From positions 1 to 24,829 of the forward strand of contig JAAZOZ010000248.1 in assembly GCA_012797505.1 (NCBI GenBank): a stretch of DNA of 24,829 bases. The letters are read 5' to 3'. Under the pieces are notes generated by a model. That model did not search any database, was not told the DNA's origin, and saw only the letters and a program-made list of their open reading frames with translations. This stretch comes from Smithella sp. Its GTDB lineage: Bacteria; Desulfobacterota; Syntrophia; Syntrophales; Smithellaceae. Positions 7,843-14,097 of the stretch are shown here, piece after piece (within the stretch, counting starts at the first letter, position 1; each line of letters begins with the position of its first letter). The position numbers and the translations under genes are program-made.

Positions 7843-9018
7843 TTACTTTACGGCCTTTTGCAGCGTTTTGGCCATATCCGTTTTTTCCCAGCGGTAGTCG
7901 TCCATGAAGAAGGTCCGGGGAATCCTGCGGTAGATGTTGCCGTCCAGCAGATTGAATTTTTCGATCATGCCCTCCGGCGTCAGATCAAAAAGATCCCTGA
8001 TGATTTTTTCCAGCCGGTCGTCCGGAATTTTGCCCGTGCCGAAGGTATTGACGTAGATAGAAAAAGGCTCGGCAATCCCGATGGCATAGGCCAACTGAAC
8101 GGAGCACTTGGTGGCAAGGCCCGCCGCCACGATATTCTTGGCCACATGGCGCGCGCCGAAAGCCGCGGAGCAGTCCACCTTTTCGGGCGTTTTGTTGACC
8201 ACCGCGCCGCCGCCCAGCTGCGCTCCCGGATATCCGCCGTAAAACTGGACCACCAGCTTGCGGCCCGTGACGCCGGAATCCGCCGCGCTGCAGGAATTGA
8301 TGGCGTTCCATTCCCCCGTCGGATTGAAAAGAAATTCCGTTTTTTTATCCACACAGTCTTTCAGGACATCAAAAGCGATCTTTTTGGCCCGGTCGCGGAT
8401 TTTGAGACGGTCGCCTTTGACAAAACGGTAATCGATCGAATTGGACATCAGCACCTTGGCGACACGACAGGGCTTGCCCGTTTTGACGTCGTAATCGACG
8501 GACACCTGCCCTTTTCCATCCGGCGCAAAGATCGGATCCTGACAGTATTCAAAGGCCCGCATCAGCTTGTTGACCAGAACATAGGGCAGCGGAAGCATTT
8601 CCGGCGTTTCATCGCAGGCAAAACCGTACATGATGCCCTGGTCCCCCGCGCCGATCTCCCGGTCTTTGTTTAAAAGACAACTGGTTCCCTGGTTGATGTC
8701 CGGTGACTGGGGAATAATGGCGTTGAGCACGCCCATCAAATGTCCGTTGAGGCCCACCGCCGCATGGTTGTACCCCAGTTCAATCACGGAGTCGCGGGCG
8801 ATTTTGTCGATATCCACATACACTCTCGAGCGAACCTCCCCCCCCACCATGCATATTCCCTTGCCCAGAAATACTTCAATGCCGCAGTGCGGCATATTGG
8901 CCAGTGTCAGCTTTTGTTTCTTTTCTTCATCCAGAATGGCCGCAATCACATTCGCCGCAATAATATCCGCCACCAGGTCCGGATGGCCCACTTTAACGCT
9001 TTCCGATGAAATCTGCAT
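7843..9018 (-). CDS. metK: S-adenosylmethionine synthetase MetK (divergent)
   Basis: A methionine adenosyltransferase that makes SAM from methionine and ATP. From ATG 9018 it has 391 residues; AAGGAG lies 10 bases upstream, and the protein then opens with SSESVKVGHPD as the family does. A longer reading from 9096 would run through the leader terminator and is rejected. Family blocks are recognisable: GHPD (11-14), SPDINQGT (105-112), GAGDQGIMYG (123-132), FNPTG (231-235), TGRK (251-254), KVD (280-282) and AKNIVAAGLA (293-302). It is clearly divergent, however. The usual GGPxGDxGLTGRK reads NSCSAADSGVTGRK, the DKxADQISDA segment reads DLVADIIAAN, and the usual GKDPxKVDRSAAY reads NKTPEKVDCSAAF. 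Catalytic Asp, Lys and Arg positions around these blocks appear retained, so it is probably active. Confidence 0.9.
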   Translation of the reverse strand: MQISSESVKVGHPDLVADIIAANVIAAILDEEKKQKLTLANMPHCGIEVFLGKGICMVGGEVRSRVYVDIDKIARDSVIELGYNHAAVGLNGHLMGVLNAIIPQSPDINQGTSCLLNKDREIGAGDQGIMYGFACDETPEMLPLPYVLVNKLMRAFEYCQDPIFAPDGKGQVSVDYDVKTGKPCRVAKVLMSNSIDYRFVKGDRLKIRDRAKKIAFDVLKDCVDKKTEFLFNPTGEWNAINSCSAADSGVTGRKLVVQFYGGYPGAQLGGGAVVNKTPEKVDCSAAFGARHVAKNIVAAGLATKCSVQLAYAIGIAEPFSIYVNTFGTGKIPDDRLEKIIRDLFDLTPEGMIEKFNLLDGNIYRRIPRTFFMDDYRWEKTDMAKTLQKAVK

Positions 9019-9066
9019 AAAACATCTTCTCCTTACAGTTTTTTGTGCGGGTTTTGCATGTAGAAT

Positions 9067-9091
9067 AAAAAACCCCGCGCCAAAGCACGGG
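9067..9091 (-). terminator. Intrinsic terminator (attenuator) in the metK leader
   Basis: On the minus strand, CCCGTGC (9091-9085) pairs with GCGCGGG (9080-9074) around a TTTG loop and is followed by TTTTTT (9072-9067). It lies upstream of metK rather than after a gene, as expected for a riboswitch expression platform. The left arm overlaps the alternative antiterminator partner GTGCTTT. Confidence 0.75.
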
Positions 9092-9122
9092 TTCAATGGT
9101 TTTCATTGATTTTCAGTGCTTT
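9082..9122 (-). promoter_or_regulatory. Antiterminator helix of the metK leader
   Basis: AAAGCAC (9122-9116) is perfectly complementary to GTGCTTT (9088-9082). The first arm overlaps the conserved GCTAAAG that closes the aptamer pseudoknot, and the second overlaps the terminator stem, so the structures exclude each other. A small internal hairpin (TCAATG/CATTGA, loop AAAAC) lies between the arms and is compatible with either state. Confidence 0.6.
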
Positions 9123-9165
9123 AGCACATTTATAGAGCGGAGCAATTTACCATTAAATCACCGCT
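9114..9165 (-). ncRNA. SAM-II riboswitch aptamer (candidate)
   Basis: Reading the metK leader on the minus strand, stem P1 forms between AGCGG (9165-9161) and CCGCT (9140-9136). The blocks I associate with SAM-II RNAs occur in the right order: GATTTAA in the loop (9159-9153), TTGC (9145-9142), ATAAATGT (9133-9126) and the pseudoknot strand GCTAAAG (9125-9119). The known metX SAM-II RNA has GATTTAA, TTGC, ATAAATGT and GCTAAA in the same arrangement. SAM binding would lock the pseudoknot, disrupt the antiterminator and allow the terminator at 9091-9067 to form, giving feedback repression of metK and purB. The identification rests on remembered consensus, not on a covariance search. Confidence 0.8.
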
Positions 9166-9174
9166 TGCAGGGGC

Positions 9175-9202
9175 TTCATACCACATCAGGACATAAAATC
9201 AA
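9175..9202 (-). promoter_or_regulatory. Candidate promoter of metK-purB
   Basis: TTGATT (9202-9197) and TATGAA (9180-9175) on the minus strand are separated by 16 bases, each with 4 of 6 consensus matches. The predicted transcript start near 9168 falls just before the first base of the riboswitch P1 stem, which supports both calls. Confidence 0.5.
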
Positions 9203-9224
9203 GTAAATATTTCCTGCTAAACAA

Positions 9225-9308
9225 CCTCCCGCCTCCCGCCTCCCGCCTCCAGCCTTCAGCCTTCACCCTTCAGTCTTCAGTCTTCAGTCTTCGGTCTTCA
9301 GCCTAGCC
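9225..9308. repeat. Tandem heptanucleotide array, 11 units
   Basis: Eleven 7-base units in perfect register: CCTCCCG three times, CCTCCAG, CCTTCAG, CCTTCAC, CCTTCAG, TCTTCAG twice, TCTTCGG and TCTTCAG (9225-9301), then a decayed unit CCTAGCC. The variants form a gradient along the array, as expected from stepwise duplication. It starts a few bases after the HD-GYP stop codon, behind a run of A residues on the minus strand. The same unit (GGCTGAA on the other strand) recurs at 11689-11709. Confidence 0.9.
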
Positions 9309-9316
9309 CCTTTTTT

Positions 9317-10897
9317 TTATACGTCCATCTGTTGCGGCGCGAGCTCGCTTGCGGCGTAGTCGCTGTAAATTTTTTCCCGGACGAACAGGTCGTAGAGGTT
9401 GGCGTCGATGTGGTGATCCTTGACCATCATTTCCATGATTTTCAAAGCTTCGCCAAGCGTCTTGCCTTTTTTGTACGGCCGGTCCTTAGCGGTCAGCGCT
9501 TCAAATATGTCGGCAAGCGCGATGATTCTCGACTGAAGGGAAAGCTCGTCGCCCTTGAGCCCCAGCGGATAGCCGCTGCCGTCCAGCTTTTCATGATGCG
9601 CGCCCGCGTATTCGGAGATTCTTCTCAGCTTTTTGGGGAAAGGCAGCTTCGAGAGCATCTTATAGGTCAGGGCCGCGTGGTTGTTGATGATCTCCCTTTC
9701 CTCGTCATTCAGCGTCCCGCGCCGGATGCTCAGGTTGTACACTTCGTCTTCCGAAAGCAGCGGCCGGAGCTCCCCGTCGCTCATCCATTGTCTTCGGGCG
9801 ATCTGCCGAATGCGTTCGATCATCTGATCCTTCGTGAATTCGCCTCCGATGTTCATCTGCAGCAGAAAACGTCGCTCTTCGTCCAGCTCCTGCAGTTCCC
9901 TTTCCGTCTGCCCTGCTTCGGGACCGGACGGGTTTTCCCGTCCGTCGCGCGCTGCGAGCAGACGGTCCCTTTTCAGCACCTCGAACCGCGTTGTGATTTC
10001 ACCGATGCGGTCGTACACCTTCTCCAGCTTGGTGGCCTTGTCCACGACATGGTCCGGCGTGGTGATTTTTCCGACATCGTGCAGCCAGGCCGCCATCCGC
10101 AGCTCCCTCATTTCATCCTCGGACAGGCGGGTGTTTGCGTAATGCCCGTCGCGGCAGTCGTTGACGGCTTCGGCAATCTTCATGGTCAGGCCGGCCACGC
10201 GCCGGACATGGCCGCCGGTGTAAGGCGATTTTTCATCGATGGCCAGCGCGATGGTTTGAATGAAAGCTTCCAGCAGGGTTTGCAGTTCAAGAATCAGCAG
10301 GTTATTGGTGAGCGCCACCGCCGCCTGCGAGGCCAGAGACCAGGCCAGATCCCGGGCCCTTTCGGAAAACGGGATCACACCGCCCGTTTCCTTATCGCGC
10401 GCGTTGATCATCTGCAAAACGCCGATGATTTCATTCTCGTGATTGAGCATCGGAACGACCAGCATGGATTTCGTGCGGTAGCCCGTCTTCTGGTCGAACG
10501 CCCGGGGACCGTCAAAATTGAATCCGGACGCGTCGTAAACATCCTCGATGTTCACCGCCTGCCGGGTAATCGCCACATGGGCGGAAACGTTTGCATGATT
10601 GGGCAGCCCGTCGGCGCCGGTCATGGGCACGGGCGGCCAGGAAATTTTCTCGCCTGTTCCCCCCATCGTCACACCCATGGATTCATTCTGGATGAAGGCG
10701 AACTGAAGCTCTCTCTCGTTTTCCGACATCAGATACAGTGTGCCTCCGTCCGCGGAGGTAATGGTGCGGGCTTCCGATAGAATTTTTTCCAGAAGACGGT
10801 CGATATTCTTTTCCGCGGATAGCGCCACGCCGATTTGCGTCAGCCTTCTTACGTGGTCCGCATCCATCGAACTCTGGTTCCTGTTTTTTTCCTGCAT
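9317..10897 (-). CDS. GAF domain / HD-GYP domain c-di-GMP phosphodiesterase-type protein
   Basis: A soluble two-domain signalling protein. A GAF sensor domain covers about residues 20-200 (core around YRTKSMLVVPM and IIGVLQMIN), and an HD-GYP domain about 205-505. Counted from the TTG at 10900, metal and substrate residues are intact: H231 (GGHVRRVA), H274-D275 (WLHDVGKI), H408 (NNHA), H435-H436 (AHHEKLDGSGYP, the GYP motif at 443-445) and D464 (ADIFEALT). Family knowledge predicts hydrolysis of cyclic di-GMP or a related cyclic dinucleotide, tuned by a ligand of the GAF domain. An insertion of roughly 95 charged residues (about 300-395) separates the HD and GYP halves. No transmembrane segment or receiver domain is seen. 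The ATG at 10897 is preferred over the adjacent TTG. Confidence 0.9.
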   Translation of the reverse strand: MQEKNRNQSSMDADHVRRLTQIGVALSAEKNIDRLLEKILSEARTITSADGGTLYLMSENERELQFAFIQNESMGVTMGGTGEKISWPPVPMTGADGLPNHANVSAHVAITRQAVNIEDVYDASGFNFDGPRAFDQKTGYRTKSMLVVPMLNHENEIIGVLQMINARDKETGGVIPFSERARDLAWSLASQAAVALTNNLLILELQTLLEAFIQTIALAIDEKSPYTGGHVRRVAGLTMKIAEAVNDCRDGHYANTRLSEDEMRELRMAAWLHDVGKITTPDHVVDKATKLEKVYDRIGEITTRFEVLKRDRLLAARDGRENPSGPEAGQTERELQELDEERRFLLQMNIGGEFTKDQMIERIRQIARRQWMSDGELRPLLSEDEVYNLSIRRGTLNDEEREIINNHAALTYKMLSKLPFPKKLRRISEYAGAHHEKLDGSGYPLGLKGDELSLQSRIIALADIFEALTAKDRPYKKGKTLGEALKIMEMMVKDHHIDANLYDLFVREKIYSDYAASELAPQQMDV

Positions 10898-10933
10898 CAA
10901 TGCACCGCCCGCCCTGATCGATCATTTTTTTGT

Positions 10934-10962
10934 ACTATCTCTAAAACAGGCATCTCTGTCAA
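10934..10962 (-). promoter_or_regulatory. Candidate sigma-70 promoter of the HD-GYP gene
   Basis: On the minus strand a perfect TTGACA (10962-10957) is followed after 17 bases by GATAGT (10939-10934), 4 of 6 matches. Transcription would start near 10927, about 30 bases before the ATG. Confidence 0.6.
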
Positions 10963-10982
10963 CAGCGAACTTGCGAAACCCT

Positions 10983-11008
10983 GCGGAAAAGATGACATCG
11001 TTTTCCGC
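10983..11008. promoter_or_regulatory. Dyad-symmetric element, possible operator
   Basis: GCGGAAAA (10983-10990) is mirrored by TTTTCCGC (11001-11008), with an inner GATG-A-CATC dyad, giving about 25 bp of near-continuous symmetry. It lies between the divergent HD-GYP and methyltransferase genes, upstream of the HD-GYP -35 box. There is no U-tract, so an operator is likelier than a terminator. Confidence 0.4.
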
Positions 11009-11075
11009 CATCTTTGTGTTGCAATTTATCCGGGGGCGGTTTAATGAAAGGCACTTTCTATTTTAAGGATCGCCG

Positions 11076-11708
11076 ATGGTAAAGATTGACCCCATCAAAA
11101 TATCAAAAATCAAAGGATTTCTGGATGAGGCGGAAGCCGAGCGTCTCTATGAACTGGCCCTGGAAGCCTCCCGGTCGTCTCCCTGTCTGGAAATCGGCAG
11201 CTACTGCGGAAAATCCGCCGTCTATCTGGGATGCGCCTGCCGGGAAAACGGGGCTGTGCTTTTTTCACTGGACCACCACACCGGCTCAGAGGAGCAGCAG
11301 CCGGGTCAGGAGTACTTCGATCCCGATCTGCTGGATAAAGAAACGGGAAAAATCGACACGTTCCGCCTGTTTCGCAAAACGATTGAAGAATTCGATCTTC
11401 AGGACACCGTCATCCCGGTGATCGGCCGATCGGACATCATCGGACGCGCCTGGAAGACGCCGCTTGGCCTTGTCTTTGTGGACGGCAGCCACGCTTACGA
11501 ATCCGTTCTGAAGGATTATCAAATTTGGGCGGACCACATTCTACCCGGCGGTTATCTGGTTTTTCACGACATTTTTCCAAATCCCGCCGACGGCGGTCAG
11601 GCGCCCTATCTGGTTTATCGGCAGGCGGTGGACTCGGGCCTCTTCGACGCCGCTCCGCTTTTCAAATCGCTCGGGATTTTGAAAAAAAGGCTGAAGGCTG
11701 AAGGCTGA
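11076..11708 (+). CDS. Class I SAM-dependent methyltransferase (Methyltransf_24-like)
   Basis: A 210-residue Rossmann-fold methyltransferase; the acceptor is unknown. Motif I reads CLEIGSYCGKSAVYLG (about residues 34-49), SLDHHTG follows as the acidic ribose-binding strand, then VFVDGSHAYESVLKDY and GGYLVFHDIFP, the pattern of the Methyltransf_24 group often found near surface-polysaccharide or lipid genes. The start ATG has AAGGATC close upstream. The last six or so codons (RLKAEG) are written by the GGCTGAA heptamer repeat, and the stop TGA lies in its third unit, so the natural C-terminus may have been altered by repeat insertion. It converges on the radical-SAM gene of the six-gene operon, only 7 bases away, but is not cotranscribed with it. 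Confidence 0.8.
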   Translation: MVKIDPIKISKIKGFLDEAEAERLYELALEASRSSPCLEIGSYCGKSAVYLGCACRENGAVLFSLDHHTGSEEQQPGQEYFDPDLLDKETGKIDTFRLFRKTIEEFDLQDTVIPVIGRSDIIGRAWKTPLGLVFVDGSHAYESVLKDYQIWADHILPGGYLVFHDIFPNPADGGQAPYLVYRQAVDSGLFDAAPLFKSLGILKKRLKAEG

Positions 11709-11713
11709 AGGCT
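11689..11713. repeat. Short GGCTGAA heptamer array overlapping a gene end
   Basis: Three exact GGCTGAA units (11689-11709) plus a partial GGCT, preceded by a run of seven A. The array forms the 3' end of the methyltransferase gene and supplies its TGA stop. It is the same heptamer, in the complementary register, as the array at 9225-9301. Confidence 0.85.
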
Positions 11714-11715
11714 TG

Positions 11716-13284
11716 TTATGTCCAGCGCCAGACACAGCCCTTGTCGCTGAAATCGGCGCTCAGATATCCTTTGGCCATAAAATCCCGCAGGGTTTTTTCG
11801 ATCAGCAGTGGATCGCCGGAAACAGAGGTTTTCATTCGTTCGATCAGCAGGTTTTCCACCGCGTCTTTTCCGCCGGCCAGGGACGGCTCGATGACGCCCA
11901 GATTTTCCACAAGGTCTTCCTTGAGAACGGCATAGGTAATCTTCGTCCGCTTCTGGCCTTCAACCCGCAAATCGTCGTAGGGCGTGTTGATGCCCTTATT
12001 GTAGTTGTCCACCACCTTCTGCCAGTCGCCGCTCACCTCGGCTTCATACCGGCCGACAAAATCCCGGATGTCCTGGGGAACAAGCTCCGAAGTTTTCACG
12101 ATCGCGTCGTTGGCGTCATATTTGGACCAGTCCCGGGTCAGAATTTGCAGATCGTAGCGCTCCACTTTCTCGCACAGGGTCGTGCCCGGGAAAGGCGCCA
12201 GGTAGTGGTAGCCGTACATGATATCCAGGCTGCGGGCAAAGTCATCCGTCCGCTGAAGCGTCTCCTTCGTTTCGCCCGGCAGCCCGACCATAAAGGAGGC
12301 ATGCGCCAGCATCCCCGCCTTCTTGCACATTTGGACGGCCTCGGCCGCCTGTTGAAGGGTAATGCCCTTGCGCACCCTTTTGAGCATTTCCGGACAGCCC
12401 GACTCCACGCCGAAGCTGACGCTGTCGCAGCCCACGGACGCCATCTCGTCAAACATTTCCTGCGTAACGGTGTCCACGCGCGCAAAGGCGCTCCAGGTGA
12501 ATTTCAGGCCGCGCTCCCGGATGCCCCGGCAGATTTCCCGAACGCGGTCGGTGTCCGACGCAAACAGGTCGTCGGCGATGTTCATCCGGTCAAAGCCCAA
12601 ATTCAGAACCTGCTCGATCTCATCGAGCACCAGAGCCGGATTGCGGCGGCGGACTTTCGCGCCGACCATTTTTCTTCCCAGACAAAAAATGCAGCCGTGC
12701 GGACACCCGCGGCCGGTAATCATGCTGACGGGATATCCCAGCGCCCGGTAGCGGGAGATGGGCAGCAGACGGCGGGCGGGAAGCGGAATGCGATCGACAT
12801 CAGCAATGAAATCTCTCCGGCCGGTGTTGACGATCTCATTGCCTTCACGAAACGCAATGCCCCGCACCTGCGGCCATTGATTTTTTTGCCGGATCAGCGG
12901 CGCGAATTCGACGATGGTATCATCCGCCTCGCCGATAAAAATCACGTCGATTTCCGGATAGGTTCGCAGCGTCTCTTCCACGGTAAAGGATACGTGGGGT
13001 CCGCCCATCATCGTGAGGATGCCGGGATCGATGCTTTTCACATCGCGCAGAATCCGCTGTCCATCGTAAAAATTCATCGTGACCGAACCGGCGCCCACGG
13101 CATCCGGTTGAAATTCGGCCAGTTGAGCGGCCAGTTTTTCTTTGGAATAATGGGAGATGATATAGTCGAAAACCCGCACTTCGCAGCCCGCCGCTTCAAA
13201 GGCCGCGGCGACATAGGCGATGCCCAGGGGCGGCGAGGGGAATTCTTCCAGCGGGTAAGGGGCGGCAATCACGGCAACGCGCAT
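11716..13284 (-). CDS. B12-binding-domain radical SAM protein
   Basis: A 522-residue enzyme of the cobalamin-binding/radical-SAM superfamily. Residues 1-140 form a Rossmann B12-binding-like domain (PPLGIAYVAAAFEAAG, MMGGPHVSF, IFIGEADD), but no DxHxxG cobalamin-ligand motif is visible. The radical-SAM domain has its 4Fe-4S motif CxxxCxxC at C194, C198 and C201 (GRGCPHGCIFC), followed by FGVESG near residue 290. A tail of about 150 residues (370-522) has no motif I recognise. Related proteins perform C-methylations or other radical transformations in lipid and natural-product pathways. The ATG has AAGGAG 9 bases upstream and lies 4 bases after the acyltransferase stop. It is the last gene of the six-gene operon. 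Confidence 0.85.
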   Translation of the reverse strand: MRVAVIAAPYPLEEFPSPPLGIAYVAAAFEAAGCEVRVFDYIISHYSKEKLAAQLAEFQPDAVGAGSVTMNFYDGQRILRDVKSIDPGILTMMGGPHVSFTVEETLRTYPEIDVIFIGEADDTIVEFAPLIRQKNQWPQVRGIAFREGNEIVNTGRRDFIADVDRIPLPARRLLPISRYRALGYPVSMITGRGCPHGCIFCLGRKMVGAKVRRRNPALVLDEIEQVLNLGFDRMNIADDLFASDTDRVREICRGIRERGLKFTWSAFARVDTVTQEMFDEMASVGCDSVSFGVESGCPEMLKRVRKGITLQQAAEAVQMCKKAGMLAHASFMVGLPGETKETLQRTDDFARSLDIMYGYHYLAPFPGTTLCEKVERYDLQILTRDWSKYDANDAIVKTSELVPQDIRDFVGRYEAEVSGDWQKVVDNYNKGINTPYDDLRVEGQKRTKITYAVLKEDLVENLGVIEPSLAGGKDAVENLLIERMKTSVSGDPLLIEKTLRDFMAKGYLSADFSDKGCVWRWT

Positions 13285-13288
13285 GGGG

Positions 13289-14011
13289 TCAATCTCCTTT
13301 CCGCGGGAAAAGCAGCGATCGGAACCAGCCGATCATCGTGTTGCCTTTCATCATGTCGCGATCAATCTCTTCAAATTCTTCTGCCAGTTTGGCGGGATTG
13401 GCCAGCCATTCCATGCGCGTCCGGATCGGTTTGTCCGGATCCAGATATTTGATCACCGCCGCCGGATTCCCGGCGGCAATTGCGTTGGCCGGAATGTCCT
13501 TGACCACAATGGAACCGGCGCCGATCACGGCGTTGTCCCCGATCGTCACCCCCTTGCAGATCACGGCGTTCTCGCCCAGCCAGACGTTGTTGCCGATGCG
13601 GACCGCCTGGGTGACGCCCACCGGCTGACTGCGATCGTACAGATCATGCCAGTCGGAATCGCTGATGCTGACATGCTGGGCCGTCATGCAGCCGTCGCCC
13701 ATCGTGACCGAGGTGGCCGCCATGATTCTCGTCCCCGGGCAGATCAAACAGCACCGGCCGATTTCAATTCTTCCGGAACTCTTCCAGGCCGGCCAGACGG
13801 TCAGCCTCACTTTCTTGTCCGGGGTGGCGATGACATTGGAATAATCCCCCAGGGAAACCGGCCCGCCGAATATTTCCACGTGCCAGGGCTTCATAAAGAC
13901 CAGCCCGCGGCCGAAAACTTCGAACTGCGGCGCCAGAAAATACCGGGCATACATCTTCTGGAACTTATTGTAAAAGCGCTTGATGTAGTAGGGTCGATGA
14001 TCTTTCAGCAA
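13289..14011 (-). CDS. Hexapeptide-repeat (left-handed beta-helix) acyltransferase
   Basis: A 240-residue acyltransferase of the LbetaH superfamily (maltose O-acetyltransferase/NodL/WbbJ-like), expected to transfer an acetyl or other acyl group from a CoA donor to a sugar hydroxyl or amine. The N-terminal 75 residues (KRFYNKFQKMYARYF) are a helical, basic leader unlike the helix. Hexapeptide repeats run from about 85 to 220, with the conserved late stretch VRIGNNVWLGENAVIC, VTIGDNAVIGAGSIV and the terminal PANAIAAGNPAAVIKYL. The catalytic His is probably in the HVSISDSDWHD segment. The start is TTG 14011 with a weak AAGAG; no ATG lies farther upstream in frame. It sits in the six-gene operon, 86 bases after the alpha/alpha-barrel gene and 4 bases before the radical-SAM gene. 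Confidence 0.85.
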   Translation of the reverse strand: MLKDHRPYYIKRFYNKFQKMYARYFLAPQFEVFGRGLVFMKPWHVEIFGGPVSLGDYSNVIATPDKKVRLTVWPAWKSSGRIEIGRCCLICPGTRIMAATSVTMGDGCMTAQHVSISDSDWHDLYDRSQPVGVTQAVRIGNNVWLGENAVICKGVTIGDNAVIGAGSIVVKDIPANAIAAGNPAAVIKYLDPDKPIRTRMEWLANPAKLAEEFEEIDRDMMKGNTMIGWFRSLLFPRKGD

Positions 14012-14097
14012 TGTCTTACTCTTTTCAAAATGGCGCGGCGGACAACGAAATTCGCAAACCCCGCCGCCGGGAGTCTGGCGCCGTTTTCAGGAATGCA

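Noticed and set aside
9019..9096. N-terminal extension of MetK starting at TTG 9096
   Set aside because: It would translate through the terminator hairpin and U-tract; the MetK family begins at SESVxxGHPD, and a good ribosome-binding site precedes ATG 9018.
9225..9308. CRISPR array
   Set aside because: The units are 7 bases long and contiguous with no spacers, so it is a simple tandem repeat.
11713..13452. Long open frame of 579 codons on the plus strand opposite the radical-SAM gene
   Set aside because: It is antisense to a protein with clear radical-SAM motifs and good ribosome-binding site; its translation is His/Arg/Gln-rich low-information sequence typical of the complement of GC-rich codons.
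14012..14097. Small gene or terminator in the 86-base gap inside the six-gene operon
   Set aside because: Only a 4-bp GC stem without a U-tract is visible and no start codon with a ribosome-binding site; it is treated as a spacer.
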